A stretch of DNA of 64,000 nucleotides from Thermodesulfobacteriota bacterium (lineage in GTDB: Bacteria > Desulfobacterota_D > UBA1144). The DNA lies in contig JAURPH010000008.1 in the NCBI GenBank assembly GCA_030835345.1, forward strand, positions 23,547-87,546. Reading direction: 5' to 3'. The notes under the pieces are model-generated. The model had not been told where the DNA came from. It did not search any database and saw nothing but the letters and a program-made list of their open reading frames with translations. The translations under genes and the position numbers were made by a program. Below are positions 44,689-54,299 of the stretch, piece after piece. Position 1 is the first letter of the stretch, and each line of letters begins with the position of its first letter.

Positions 44689-45282
44689 ATGAAATTTTAT
44701 AATTTTTTTATTATTTTATTGGCAGTGATTTTTATATCAACAATTGGAATTACTAAAGATACTGAGAATTTGGAGACTGATGAATATTCTTCAGTTGCAA
44801 AAGATGTTGATGATTCAAAAGAAGAGTCAAAGAAGTTTAATTATAATGAAACCTATGGTCCCGCACCTCTTTTTAGTATAGGTGGTGGTTTTGCTATAGC
44901 TCCTGGAGGATATAATTTAGATACAAAACTTGATATACCTTACAGAGATGATTTATATATTGGACCCCATGTGTATTATTCAAATAGTAGTGATGAGACC
45001 AATTTTGGTATAACAGGTAATGTGAAAAAAATTCTTGAGTCTGAAGATCCTAAATTTATTCCATCAATCGAAGCAGGTGTTGGGATTTTAGTTAGGGATG
45101 AGGACAATAATAATGATGACAATAGTTCCTACTTTTTGTTTCAAATTGGAGCAGGTGTTGATAGAGTTATTTCTGACAATTTAAGTGTTGGAATTCATCT
45201 TTATAATAACTATGCAACAGATTTTGATAATTCTACTCATCATTTAGCACTAGTTGCGGGATTGCAAATTCGTCTTTACTAG
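44689..45282 (+). CDS. Small outer-membrane beta-barrel-like protein
   Basis: A 197-residue protein with an N-terminal signal peptide (hydrophobic residues 4-20), an acidic low-complexity stretch (about 25-52), then alternating beta strands such as PLFSIGGGFAIAPGG and DDLYIGPHVYYSN, and a closing strand ending in aromatic Tyr (ALVAGLQIRLY), typical of barrel insertion signals. About 140 residues of barrel would give a small 8-strand type. AGAGGTG precedes the ATG. It stands between recJ and trkA. No specific family is recognised; function unknown. Confidence 0.7.
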   Translation: MKFYNFFIILLAVIFISTIGITKDTENLETDEYSSVAKDVDDSKEESKKFNYNETYGPAPLFSIGGGFAIAPGGYNLDTKLDIPYRDDLYIGPHVYYSNSSDETNFGITGNVKKILESEDPKFIPSIEAGVGILVRDEDNNNDDNSSYFLFQIGAGVDRVISDNLSVGIHLYNNYATDFDNSTHHLALVAGLQIRLY

Positions 45283-45306
45283 TTTTAGCCCATAGGGGCA
45301 TCGACA

Positions 45307-46671
45307 ATGTCTTCTTCAAAGCCAAATAATATAATTGTTTTAGGATCGGGTGCCACTGGGGGGTACTTAGCTCAAGAATTATCGATAGAGAATAATGTCA
45401 TTTTAATTGATAAAGATATAACTAAAATCAATCAAATAAAAAACAGAGGCAATGTCGACATAATGGCAATAAATGGAGATGCTGCTGATTTAAATACATT
45501 TAATGATTTAGACTTAAATTCCATAAACTTTTTTATTGCTTGTACAAATGATGATCAACTTAATTTATTGACTGCTATGTATTTTGAAAGGATTCCTGGA
45601 ATCCAGACTTTAATAGTTCTAAAAGATAGTAAATATAAAGATTACCCTGGAAGATTAGGTTTTCCGGAAATTAAAACATTTTATCCAGGAGATATTGTTT
45701 CCGAAAAGATTGTTAACTTGTTTGAAACACCATATGCATGGGAAAACGACAAGATAGCAGATAAGAAGATTTTATTACTTAAAATAAAAATTGAAGAGTC
45801 AAGTTCATTGCTAGGCAAATCCATTTATTCACTTAATAAAACTGGAAAAAACAAATGGAAGTTTATAGCAGTAACTGAAGATGCACAATCCGAAAAACTT
45901 AATTATATTCAAGTTGATAATCCTTCCGTAAGACTTAAAAAGGACGATGTTGCACTTGTAGCAATTGTTGAAGAATATGAATCAGAATTTGAAAAAGAAT
46001 TTTTTGATGTTGATGATGCTGAACTAAAGAATATTTTTATTGTTGGTGAATCTTATATTTCTACTAATGTTGCTAAAAGACTATTAAAGAGAAATTGTAA
46101 TGTAAAAATTTTAGTCTCAGATAAAGCTAGAGCAAGAGAAATGTCAGAGTCTTTAAGTGGTGCTGAAATTATTTTTGGTGAGCCAACAAATAAAGATTTG
46201 TATACAGAACATGGTGTTGATGGTGGATGTGATTATTTTCTAGCATTAACAGAAAATGATGAAACAAATGTTTTGAGCGCATTGCTATCTAACAAGTTAA
46301 AGGCCAAGAATTCTTTAGTTGTTTATTCGAAATCCGAATATCAAAATATTATAAATAGTATAGGTGCCGAGAGAGAAGTTAATATTAAATATTCAGTAGC
46401 AGGTGAAATCAATTCTTATGTTATAAGAAAGAAATTTTCCCATGAAACTATCATTGATGAAAATACAAAAGTATTTGAATTTAAAGCAAAAAGGGATTTG
46501 GACTTTAATGGCTCTTCCTCAACCATTATTGCACTAGTTATGAGGGGAGCTAAGGAAGTAAGAATCATTACTGAGTTAGATGATAAAAAAATACTCAAAG
46601 ATGATTATGCAATTGTAGTCACATTAGATCAAGAAGCAGAGAAGAGTTTAGAGACTGTGATTTTAGAATGA
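45307..46671 (+). CDS. trkA: Trk potassium uptake regulator TrkA
   Basis: Cytoplasmic NAD(H)-binding regulator of the TrkH potassium channel. It has 454 residues with two tandem RCK modules. First Rossmann motif GSGATGGYLAQEL (12-24), first TrkA-C about 140-225; second Rossmann part begins FIVGESYISTNVAKRLLKR (about 243), with its own TrkA-C (about 370-454). In the second domain the glycine motif is degenerate (GESYIS), as often seen. It overlaps trkH by 4 nt. Confidence 0.95.
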   Translation: MSSSKPNNIIVLGSGATGGYLAQELSIENNVILIDKDITKINQIKNRGNVDIMAINGDAADLNTFNDLDLNSINFFIACTNDDQLNLLTAMYFERIPGIQTLIVLKDSKYKDYPGRLGFPEIKTFYPGDIVSEKIVNLFETPYAWENDKIADKKILLLKIKIEESSSLLGKSIYSLNKTGKNKWKFIAVTEDAQSEKLNYIQVDNPSVRLKKDDVALVAIVEEYESEFEKEFFDVDDAELKNIFIVGESYISTNVAKRLLKRNCNVKILVSDKARAREMSESLSGAEIIFGEPTNKDLYTEHGVDGGCDYFLALTENDETNVLSALLSNKLKAKNSLVVYSKSEYQNIINSIGAEREVNIKYSVAGEINSYVIRKKFSHETIIDENTKVFEFKAKRDLDFNGSSSTIIALVMRGAKEVRIITELDDKKILKDDYAIVVTLDQEAEKSLETVILE

Positions 46672-48224
46672 ATATAGCAAAATCTTTTTATCTAACAAGT
46701 ATCTTTATAAGATATTATTCATATTTTTTATTGGTACCAATATTATCCATCCTTTTTACAGATTCAAATTTTGGAAGTATGAATCAGTCTAAGAATTTAA
46801 TACAGGCATACCCTTTCATGCTTTCCTCACTATTAACTTTTTTTTCTAGTGTAATTGTAAAAAAATTTTCTTATAGTGAGTCAATTCAGAATGATGAGTT
46901 GGGAAGAAAAGATGGTTTTTTAATAGCCTCGATAGTATGGATATTTGCAGGAATCTTTGGAGCGCTACCATATATTTTTTCATCTCTTTTATTACCATTT
47001 CAGGATACAATCAACTTAGTTCCAATTTTTGAAAATAATATAATTATTAATTCTTTCTTTGAGTCCGTATCAGGAATCACAACAACCGGTGCATCAGTAT
47101 TTACCAATTTTCCCTCTCTTGAGCACCATTCTATGCTTATATTTTGGCGATCTTTAACACAGTGGTTGGGTGGTATAGGGATAATTTTATTAGTTCTAAT
47201 AATTTTTCCAAGGATTTCTGTTGGCATAATGCAGATTGCATCCGATCAAGAGGGAACAGGCCCTCAAAAAGAAAGGATAACCCCAAGATTGTACCAAACA
47301 GGAATAACTTTGTTGGTTATATATGCAGTTATAACATTAATCTTATTCTTTTTACTATTTTTTATTGGCAACCTGAATTCTTTTGATTCAATTGTCCATT
47401 CTTTTAGTACAGTATCATCAGGCGGTTTTTCCAGTTACCCATTAAGCATAGAGACTTTAAACAATTTTTCTGTTGAAATGATAATTTTATGCTTTATGTT
47501 TTTGTCTGGAATTAGCTTTGCTATTTTTTATTTTGTTATAACGGGAAATTTACAGAAAATTTGGGAGAATTCAGAATTTAAAACTTTTGTCTTATTTAAT
47601 ATACTTCTTGTTTTTTCTTTAGTAGTAATTTTACAAAACCAATATAATTTTGAAACTATTATAGATTCTTTTAGATATGGATCGTTCCAGGCCTTGTCAA
47701 TTTCAACTGGTACAGGCTTTACTACATATAACTTTGATCAATGGCCAAGCCATGCAAAAATTTTATTATTAATTTTTTTAGTGATTGGGGGCTCTTCAGG
47801 TTCTACTACAGGAGGGATTAAAATTGTTAGAGTTTTAATCGTAGTTAAAAGAGTTTATCAAGAGATTAGATGTAGGATTAGTCCTAATGTTGTCTATACA
47901 GTTAAAATTAATAATAAATCTTTAGATGATGAGGTGGTAACTGGGGTTTTATCTTTTCTTTTTTTATTCATCTTTATTTGTGCTATCTCAATATTATTAA
48001 TTATCATTTTAGAGCCTAATATCACATCCTTATCAGCTGCATCAGCAGTGTTATCTTCAATTGCCAATGTCGGACCAGGGTTCGAACAAGTTAATGCACA
48101 TTCAAATTATTCAATTTTTTCTACTCCAACAAAAATTTTACTTTCTTTTTTGATGATGCTGGGAAGGCTTGAAATATTTACAATGATTGCATTATTTTTA
48201 CCTTCTTTTTGGAAGAAATATTAA
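46668..48224 (+). CDS. trkH: Trk potassium transporter membrane subunit
   Basis: Inner-membrane K+ channel subunit of 518 residues with four pore repeats. The selectivity-filter segments are visible: SGITTTGASVF, STVSSGGFSSY, STGTGFTTYNF and SSIANVGPGFE. SSGSTTGGIKIVRV forms the intramembrane loop region of TrkH. It is translationally coupled to trkA (ATGA). TrkH rather than KtrB is chosen for its length and trkA partner. Confidence 0.95.
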   Translation: MNIAKSFYLTSIFIRYYSYFLLVPILSILFTDSNFGSMNQSKNLIQAYPFMLSSLLTFFSSVIVKKFSYSESIQNDELGRKDGFLIASIVWIFAGIFGALPYIFSSLLLPFQDTINLVPIFENNIIINSFFESVSGITTTGASVFTNFPSLEHHSMLIFWRSLTQWLGGIGIILLVLIIFPRISVGIMQIASDQEGTGPQKERITPRLYQTGITLLVIYAVITLILFFLLFFIGNLNSFDSIVHSFSTVSSGGFSSYPLSIETLNNFSVEMIILCFMFLSGISFAIFYFVITGNLQKIWENSEFKTFVLFNILLVFSLVVILQNQYNFETIIDSFRYGSFQALSISTGTGFTTYNFDQWPSHAKILLLIFLVIGGSSGSTTGGIKIVRVLIVVKRVYQEIRCRISPNVVYTVKINNKSLDDEVVTGVLSFLFLFIFICAISILLIIILEPNITSLSAASAVLSSIANVGPGFEQVNAHSNYSIFSTPTKILLSFLMMLGRLEIFTMIALFLPSFWKKY

Positions 48225-48251
48225 TTTTTTTTGTGTTAAAATTCTATACCT

Positions 48252-49142
48252 ATGAGTGAAAACAATATTGTCTTAATTGGAAATTTTGATGGAGTTCATA
48301 TTGGGCATCAATCTTTGATTAATTTGGCACAAAAACTTTTAAAAAGTGAAGGCGGCAATATAGTTGTTATCACTTTTAAACCTCACCCTAGAGAAGTAAT
48401 TCTTGGGAAAAAAATTGATTTAATAATTCCATATGCTGAAAAAAGAAGGTTATTAAATTTGTATGGAGTAGATATTATTGATGAAATTGAATTCAACGAT
48501 TCAATGTTAAAAATGCCATCATTACAATTTGCAAATGATTTTATTATTAATAAATATGAACCATCTCACATAATTATAGGAGAAAATTTCAGATTTGGTC
48601 ATGAGGCCGCAGGAAATAGTAAGTTTTTAGAGGAAATCTCAAACAACAGGTATAAAGTTCATTCTTTAAATATTCAAAAAGTTGGCTCTTCACCAGTAAG
48701 TTCAACTTATATAAAACAGCTTTTGATTCAAGGTGATGTTAATAAAGTTAAAGATTTCTTAGGAAGAAACTATTCCATGAATGGTATTGTAGTTAAAGGT
48801 GAGCAGCGAGGAAGAGAAATTGGTTTTCCAACTACAAATTTAGAAACGGATTGGCAATTTTTTCCCAAGCCCGGTGTATATGCATCATATGTCGAAATTG
48901 ATAACAAAAAGCATGAAAGTATTACAAATATTGGCTTTAGGCCAACATTTGGAAATTTTAATTTACAGATTGAATCACATATATTTAATTTTAATCAACA
49001 AGTTTATGGTAAAAGTATAACAATTGAATTTTTGACCAGAATAAGAGACGAGAAAAAGTTTGAAACCGTCGAGAAACTTATAGAGAATATAAAGATGGAT
49101 GTAATTTTTGCAAAAAATTATTTTAAGGATTTGAATATATGA
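48252..49142 (+). CDS. ribF: Riboflavin kinase/FAD synthetase
   Basis: Bifunctional enzyme that makes FMN and FAD. It has 296 residues. The N-terminal adenylyltransferase has GNFDGVHIGHQ (about 10-20), FKPHPREV and IIGENFRFGHEAAG. The C-terminal flavokinase begins near residue 172 with GIVVKGEQRGREIGFPTTNL (Mg-ATP binding PTTN) and contains NIGFRPTFG. It overlaps aroE by 4 nt. rpsO or truB are not adjacent as they often are. Confidence 0.96.
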   Translation: MSENNIVLIGNFDGVHIGHQSLINLAQKLLKSEGGNIVVITFKPHPREVILGKKIDLIIPYAEKRRLLNLYGVDIIDEIEFNDSMLKMPSLQFANDFIINKYEPSHIIIGENFRFGHEAAGNSKFLEEISNNRYKVHSLNIQKVGSSPVSSTYIKQLLIQGDVNKVKDFLGRNYSMNGIVVKGEQRGREIGFPTTNLETDWQFFPKPGVYASYVEIDNKKHESITNIGFRPTFGNFNLQIESHIFNFNQQVYGKSITIEFLTRIRDEKKFETVEKLIENIKMDVIFAKNYFKDLNI

Positions 49143-49981
49143 TATCAGGAAGCACAAAAGTATATACAGTAATTGGAAATCCAATAACACATAGCAAGTC
49201 GCCAAATATGCATAATGCTGCCTTTCAAAAACTAAAGATCAATGCATGTTATGTTCCTTTGGCACCGAATGTAAGCGAGGTTAAAAACATATGTGACTTA
49301 ATTAGAACCGGAGTCATATCAGGTTCTAATGTAACTATTCCATACAAAGAAGAAGTCATGAAATATGTAGATATCCTTTCTGAAGAGGCGAAGTTAATCG
49401 GTTCTGTAAATACACTTTATTCAAAAGATGGAAAGCTAATGGGTCATAACACTGATGGATTAGGATTTAGTAAATCATTATTTGAGGATAATGGTTTTAA
49501 TCCTAATGGTACAACAGCACTAATTTTGGGAGCTGGCGGAGCATCAAAGGCGATATGTTCTAAATTATGTTCTAATGGTGTTAAGGAGATATTCATTTTT
49601 GATATATTTAAAGATAAAGCAAATGAATTAAAAACACATTTAGATGGTTTTAATTTTACTTCTAAGGTTCAAATTATCGAGAATGATAATGTAGATGATA
49701 GATGTAAAGATTCAAACCTTATTGTGAATTGCACTCCAATTGGAATGAAAGACTCTGATCCTGAATTAATTAATTCAAACAGCATATCAAGTGATCAATG
49801 TGTTTATGATTTGATTTACTCACCACCATTAACAAAATTATTGTATACCGCGAAAAATAAAGGAGCTAAATATGTCAATGGTATGAACATGCTTGCATAT
49901 CAGGGTGCTGAAAGTTTCTCAATATGGGAAAATGTTAATCCACCTTATGAAATAATGTCAAAGGAGTTGTCGGGTGGATAA
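49139..49981 (+). CDS. aroE: Shikimate dehydrogenase
   Basis: NADP-dependent reduction of 3-dehydroshikimate to shikimate. It has 280 residues. Substrate domain: VIGNPITHSKSPNMHN and NVTIPYKE with the catalytic Lys; catalytic Asp in GHNTDGLGF. NADP domain: LILGAGGASKA (about 127-137), then NCTPIGMK and the C-terminal YVNGMNMLAYQGAESF. It overlaps ribF by 4 nt and thrC by 8 nt. Confidence 0.97.
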   Translation: MISGSTKVYTVIGNPITHSKSPNMHNAAFQKLKINACYVPLAPNVSEVKNICDLIRTGVISGSNVTIPYKEEVMKYVDILSEEAKLIGSVNTLYSKDGKLMGHNTDGLGFSKSLFEDNGFNPNGTTALILGAGGASKAICSKLCSNGVKEIFIFDIFKDKANELKTHLDGFNFTSKVQIIENDNVDDRCKDSNLIVNCTPIGMKDSDPELINSNSISSDQCVYDLIYSPPLTKLLYTAKNKGAKYVNGMNMLAYQGAESFSIWENVNPPYEIMSKELSGG

Positions 49982-51299
49982 TTTTAATTGTTGGTATCAA
50001 AGTATTGAAAATTCAAACAATAAATATCCAATTGAAGAAATTCTTTATAGATGTCCTGAAACAAACAGCCTTCTAGAAGTTACACATGACTTAGAAGCTT
50101 TATCTAAATATGATTCAACATATTGGAAAGATCTTTTTGATTCAAGATATAGAAAACAAAATTGGCCTTATGGAAGTGGTGTTTGGGGAAAGAAAGAATG
50201 GGTCGTACCTTTTATAAAAGATGAAAACATTGTATCGATGTATGAAGGCGGAACTAATCTTTTTTGGGCAGAGAGATATGGGGCTCAAGTTGGTGTTCAA
50301 GATTTATGGATAAAAATGTGCGGAAATAGCCATACAGGTTCTTTTAAAGATTTAGGAATGACAGTCTTAGTTTCTGCTGTAAAACAATTAATTTCTAATG
50401 GGAAAGATATAAGTGCTGTTGCATGTGCCTCAACTGGAGATACATCAGCAGCCTTAAGTGCATATTGTGCTGCTGCAGGAATAAAATCGATAGTTTTTTT
50501 ACCCAGAAATAAAGTGTCTATAGCTCAGCTTGTTCAACCTCTTGCAAATGGTGCAACAGTTCTTTCAATAGATTCGGATTTTGATGGATGCATGAAAATT
50601 GTGCAAAAAGTTTGCGAAGAAAAAAATATTTATCTTGCAAATTCAATTAATTCTTTAAGAATTGAAGGTCAAAAAACCATAAGCATAGAATTGTGCCAAC
50701 AGTTTAATTGGGAAATTCCGGATTGGGTTATTATTCCAGGTGGGAATTTAGGGAATATATCCGCATTGGGTAAGGGTTTTTTAATGCTGAGAGATTTAGG
50801 TCTTATTAAAAAGTTGCCAAGACTTGTTTGCGCTCAAGCTGAAAATGCAAATCCTTTATATCTTAGTTATTTGAAGAATTTTGAAAATTTTGAATCAGTT
50901 AAAGCAAAAACTACTTTAGCTAATGCAATCCAAATAGGTGATCCAGTTAGTGTGAACAAAGCAATTAAAATACTTAAAGAATTTGATGGTATTGTTGAGC
51001 AAGCTTCAGAAGAGGAACTTGCTTCATCTACGGCTAAAGTAGATTTGACTGGCACATTTAATTGCCCGCATACTGGAGTCGCAATAACTGCATTTGAGAA
51101 GCTCGTGAAAAAAAATATCATAAAAAAGAATGATAAAGTTGTAATTATATCAACAGCACATGGACTTAAATTTGTAGATTCAAAGATCGATTATCATCTT
51201 GGTAATTTATCAGAGATTTCTTCAACCTTTTCTAATTTGCCGATTGATGTTGATAATTCAATCGATAAAGTTTTAAGTGTCTTGGACAAAAAATTATAA
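49974..51299 (+). CDS. thrC: Threonine synthase
   Basis: PLP enzyme turning O-phosphohomoserine into threonine. It has 441 residues, with an N-terminal region holding a zinc-finger-like remnant (RCPET near 26), then YEGGTNLFWAE, and the PLP lysine Lys125 in HTGSFKDLGMT; ACASTGDTSAAL is the phosphate/cofactor loop and VIIPGGNLGNISAL the PLP phosphate-binding turn. The start is GTG at 49974, decided by AAGGAG 7 nt upstream inside aroE. It resembles the plant-like/short ThrC group. Confidence 0.94.
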   Translation: MDNFNCWYQSIENSNNKYPIEEILYRCPETNSLLEVTHDLEALSKYDSTYWKDLFDSRYRKQNWPYGSGVWGKKEWVVPFIKDENIVSMYEGGTNLFWAERYGAQVGVQDLWIKMCGNSHTGSFKDLGMTVLVSAVKQLISNGKDISAVACASTGDTSAALSAYCAAAGIKSIVFLPRNKVSIAQLVQPLANGATVLSIDSDFDGCMKIVQKVCEEKNIYLANSINSLRIEGQKTISIELCQQFNWEIPDWVIIPGGNLGNISALGKGFLMLRDLGLIKKLPRLVCAQAENANPLYLSYLKNFENFESVKAKTTLANAIQIGDPVSVNKAIKILKEFDGIVEQASEEELASSTAKVDLTGTFNCPHTGVAITAFEKLVKKNIIKKNDKVVIISTAHGLKFVDSKIDYHLGNLSEISSTFSNLPIDVDNSIDKVLSVLDKKL

Positions 51300-51300
51300 A

Positions 51301-51936
51301 ATGAAAGATTTATTAAAAGGGCTTTACTTGATTACTGATGAGTCTTTAATTGATCAAAGTAGTTATTTTAGTTTAATAGAGACTCTTTTAGCTAACCATG
51401 TAGATATACTGCAATTAAGAATTAAAGATACTCCTGAAGATGAAGTGCTTTATAAGGCAAAAGAGCTAAGAAAGATTACTTCAAAATATAAAACATTATT
51501 TATAATTAATGACAATCTTAACATTGCATTAGAATCAGAAGCAGATGGTTTGCATATTGGGAAAACTGATCAAAGTTTCAATGATTGCCGTAGAGCTTTA
51601 GGAAAAGAAAAAGTTATAGGTGTATCATGCTATGGAGATTCAGATAGAGTAAAAAAATTTAAAGATTTAGGTGCAGACTATGTTGCGATTGGTACGCCAT
51701 ATTTCACTAAAACAAAGCCTGACAGGGAACCAACACCCTTTTCGTTGATGAAATCTATTATTAACCAACACCCCGATTATCCAATATTTGCTATTGGTGG
51801 TATTGAGGTAGCTAATGCTAGAGAAGTATTAGCAACTGGAGTAACTGGTATAGCAGTTATAAATGGAATCTTATCTTACGAGGACTCATCAGACAAAGTT
51901 AATCAATTTAATGAAATTTTAGAAAATTTTAGTTAG
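51301..51936 (+). CDS. thiE: Thiamine-phosphate synthase
   Basis: Joins hydroxymethylpyrimidine diphosphate and thiazole phosphate into thiamine phosphate. From the ATG at 51301 it has 211 residues, beginning MKDLLKGLYLITDES; a GTG at 51277 within thrC is less likely because ThiE proteins start just before the LYxITD strand. ILQLRIKDT, FIINDNLNIALE, DGLHIGKTD, GVSCYG, YVAIGTPYFTKTK and FAIGGIEVAN follow the (beta/alpha)8 barrel. It is 1 nt after the thrC stop and overlaps the convergent DHS-like gene by 18 nt. No TPP riboswitch is visible. Confidence 0.93.
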   Translation: MKDLLKGLYLITDESLIDQSSYFSLIETLLANHVDILQLRIKDTPEDEVLYKAKELRKITSKYKTLFIINDNLNIALESEADGLHIGKTDQSFNDCRRALGKEKVIGVSCYGDSDRVKKFKDLGADYVAIGTPYFTKTKPDREPTPFSLMKSIINQHPDYPIFAIGGIEVANAREVLATGVTGIAVINGILSYEDSSDKVNQFNEILENFS

Positions 51937-52980
51937 TTCCTTACTAATTCTTTTTGTTCCATTTAACCTTTCGGATAAGCCATGACTTAGTATGGGTAAA
52001 GCAATTGTTGCATCACAATAACATTGAACAAGATCCCCTTGTGGATCTTCTTTCCCCCATGAAACTGCCTCTTCAAAAGTACAGCCAGAGAGACTACCCC
52101 ATTGCGGTGAATCGGTAGTTATTTGGATTGCATATTTATGGGGATAATAAGTCTCTGTCTCATCCATATCTTTCCTCAGTCTTCCATCATTTCTATTAGG
52201 GATTTTTCTGTCTTTATATAACAAGTCAGCAGTTACTGAAAATAATTGAATCCAATCTTTGGGGACCCCCCCGCCAATGTAGACAACCCCAGTTTCTTTA
52301 GAATGCTCAGCTAATGACATATATTCAGTATAATCCTTTATTGCATCGATTTTTAATTTAAAGTTTTTTGAATTTGCTATTAATGCAGCATCACCATATG
52401 GGCTATCAGCAAAAGCAGGACAAAAAATAGGCACATTATTTTTTGCAGCTATGGTAACAATAGACTCTATTCCTTTTGCTCCAAGCCAATCACCAAATAA
52501 TTTTAAGAATTCTCTAGATGAATAATTATAATTTTCATCTAAAGTCAAAATGAATTCAGCTATTAGCTCGGTCATATCAAGATATTCAGACTCATCTCCA
52601 AGAATGTCATAATATCTGTTATAACCCATCTCAAAAAGTTTAGGATCATTAGAGTTATGTGTGTGTTGTATATATGCCCCGCCCATTGCTTCAACTATAT
52701 CTTCTGATATATTTGCACCGGTTGGAATTAAGATATCAATATAATTATTTTCTAATAACCAGTTAATAATTTTCCATTGACCAGTAGTTGATAAAGAGGC
52801 TGCATATCCAAAAAGAATGGTAACATCTGGGTTTTTTATCATTTTTTCATAAACTGACACTGATTTTGCAAGATTTTTACCCTGAAATCCAGTATTTTCC
52901 ATTAATTCCAATAATTCTGAGATTTTTCTATCAGGTTTCACCTCAATAGCGGATACTTTTTTATTTTTATCAATTTTCAA
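51919..52980 (-). CDS. Deoxyhypusine synthase-like protein
   Basis: 353 residues homologous to eukaryotic/archaeal deoxyhypusine synthase, an NAD-dependent aminobutyl transferase using spermidine. Recognisable blocks are VTILFGYAASLSTTG, NIDI-type ILIPTGANISEDIVEA, YIGGGVPKDW, and the active-site segment EAVSWGKED with the catalytic lysine equivalent Lys310. Bacteria lack eIF5A, the normal target; bacterial members have been linked to homospermidine formation, so a polyamine product is the likeliest role. The start is TTG at 52980, supported by GAGGG 7 nt upstream; the intervening ATG is out of frame. Monocistronic and convergent with thiE. No spermidine synthase gene is nearby. Confidence 0.9.
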   Translation of the reverse strand: MKIDKNKKVSAIEVKPDRKISELLELMENTGFQGKNLAKSVSVYEKMIKNPDVTILFGYAASLSTTGQWKIINWLLENNYIDILIPTGANISEDIVEAMGGAYIQHTHNSNDPKLFEMGYNRYYDILGDESEYLDMTELIAEFILTLDENYNYSSREFLKLFGDWLGAKGIESIVTIAAKNNVPIFCPAFADSPYGDAALIANSKNFKLKIDAIKDYTEYMSLAEHSKETGVVYIGGGVPKDWIQLFSVTADLLYKDRKIPNRNDGRLRKDMDETETYYPHKYAIQITTDSPQWGSLSGCTFEEAVSWGKEDPQGDLVQCYCDATIALPILSHGLSERLNGTKRISKELTKIF

Positions 52981-53037
52981 ATTTCATCCCTCAACTTCTT
53001 CGCTTTTAATTTGATATTAGTTTTTCATTAAACCAAT

Positions 53038-53065
53038 TTGACAAAAAGATTATATATCTCATAAT
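53038..53065 (+). promoter_or_regulatory. Promoter of the aminotransferase gene
   Basis: TTGACA (53038-53043), 16-nt spacer, CATAAT (53060-53065); leader about 48 nt to the ATG at 53120. On the other strand TTGTCA at 53044-53039 overlaps this -35 and could serve the divergent DHS-like gene. Confidence 0.55.
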
Positions 53066-53119
53066 TTTTATTTCAATCAGTAATAATTGTTAATATTGAG
53101 AGGGCCCGGAGGTTTTATT

Positions 53120-54295
53120 ATGGGATACAATTTTAGTAAAAGAACTGACCATTTCACACTGCCAAAACAGTGGGCAAGCATGCGTGTAGCAAAGAAGCTT
53201 GAGAAAGAAACTGGTAAAAAAATTATTCATTTAGAGAAAGGGGATTATCAAGGTTCAGATTTTGAAACTCCTGAACATATTTTGAAAGCAACTGTTGATG
53301 CATTGAATGCAGGTTATGTTAGATATGATCCAGGACCAGGACTACCTGAGTTGAGAGAGCACATTGCTCATGAAGTTATGAAAGAAAGAAGACCTGGAAC
53401 AAAACCTGAAGAGGTTATTATTTGTGCTGGTGCAAAGAATGCGCTAACTATGACCCTATTAACATTACTAGAAGATGGGGATCATGTGATTTTCCCAAAC
53501 CCTGGCTATCCACCTGATGAAGTTTGGGCTAAATATGTCAATGCTAAAATTGACCACACTCCACTCAATACAGATGATTGGCAGTATGACCTAGAAAAGC
53601 TTGATGCAATGATTACTGATAAGACAAAATTATTAATTATTAATACACCTCAAAGACCTAATGGTCAGATTGTTGAAAACCCTGAAGAGATTGCAAAGAT
53701 TGTTCTTAAACATCCTAATTTACTTGTCATTACTGATGAAATATTTAGTCAGGTTATATATGATGGTGGTAAGCATAAAACCATATCATCTATTCCTGAG
53801 ATGAAAGATAGATGTATCGTTATTGATACTTGGTCTAAAACTTATGCAATGACTGGATGGAGAATTGGTTTTGCTGTAGCAAATGAAGAGATTATCACTA
53901 AGCTATCTATTTTCCTTCAGGATTCTATAACAAATGTTGCAGCCTTTATTCAAAGAGCAGCTTATGAAGCGGTAACTGGACCACAAGATTGGACTTATGA
54001 AAAACGTGAATTACTTCAACATAAAAGAAATCTCATGGTTAAAGGTTTAAATGAAGTTCCTGGTATAAAATGTATAACTCCTCCAGGATCTTTTTATTGT
54101 TTCCCTGATATAACAGGTACAGGTTTAAGCTCACAAGAATTTACTGATAGATTAGTTGAAGAGGCAGGTGTAGCTGTAGTTGCTGGAACTGCTTTTGGTA
54201 CCCAAGGAGAAGGTTTCGTTCGAATAACATATGCTGTTCATGATGATGATATTCATGAAGGTATAGAAAGAATGAAAAAATTCTTTTCAAAATAA
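53120..54295 (+). CDS. PLP-dependent aminotransferase, class I/II
   Basis: Fold-type I aminotransferase of 391 residues. A longer frame from 53087 is rejected because CGGAGG (53107-53112) lies 7 nt before the ATG at 53120. GYVRYDPGPGLPELREHIA is the N-terminal substrate/cofactor segment, PNPGYP the family turn, NTPQRPNGQ the Asn loop (normally NPxNPTG; here PQRPNG), TDEIFSQVIYDG, and the PLP lysine Lys240 in DTWSKTYAMTGWRIGF. The C-terminal Arg block is GFVRITYAV. Probably an aspartate/aromatic-type aminotransferase; substrate not determinable. It is followed after 4 nt by the M48 protease gene. Confidence 0.9.
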   Translation: MGYNFSKRTDHFTLPKQWASMRVAKKLEKETGKKIIHLEKGDYQGSDFETPEHILKATVDALNAGYVRYDPGPGLPELREHIAHEVMKERRPGTKPEEVIICAGAKNALTMTLLTLLEDGDHVIFPNPGYPPDEVWAKYVNAKIDHTPLNTDDWQYDLEKLDAMITDKTKLLIINTPQRPNGQIVENPEEIAKIVLKHPNLLVITDEIFSQVIYDGGKHKTISSIPEMKDRCIVIDTWSKTYAMTGWRIGFAVANEEIITKLSIFLQDSITNVAAFIQRAAYEAVTGPQDWTYEKRELLQHKRNLMVKGLNEVPGIKCITPPGSFYCFPDITGTGLSSQEFTDRLVEEAGVAVVAGTAFGTQGEGFVRITYAVHDDDIHEGIERMKKFFSK

Positions 54296-54299
54296 CTAG

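Noticed and set aside
48225-48251. T-run after trkH as a terminator
   Set aside because: Eight T residues follow the stop but no preceding hairpin is present.
51277-51300. GTG start of thiE inside thrC
   Set aside because: The eight extra residues do not fit the ThiE N-terminus, and an ATG follows the thrC stop directly.
51200-51300. TPP or FMN riboswitch before thiE or ribD
   Set aside because: Both genes overlap or abut upstream coding sequence, leaving no room for an aptamer, and no conserved core was seen.
53087-53119. Eleven-residue longer aminotransferase
   Set aside because: The extra codons contain the CGGAGG Shine-Dalgarno for the ATG at 53120 and do not look like an aminotransferase N-terminus.
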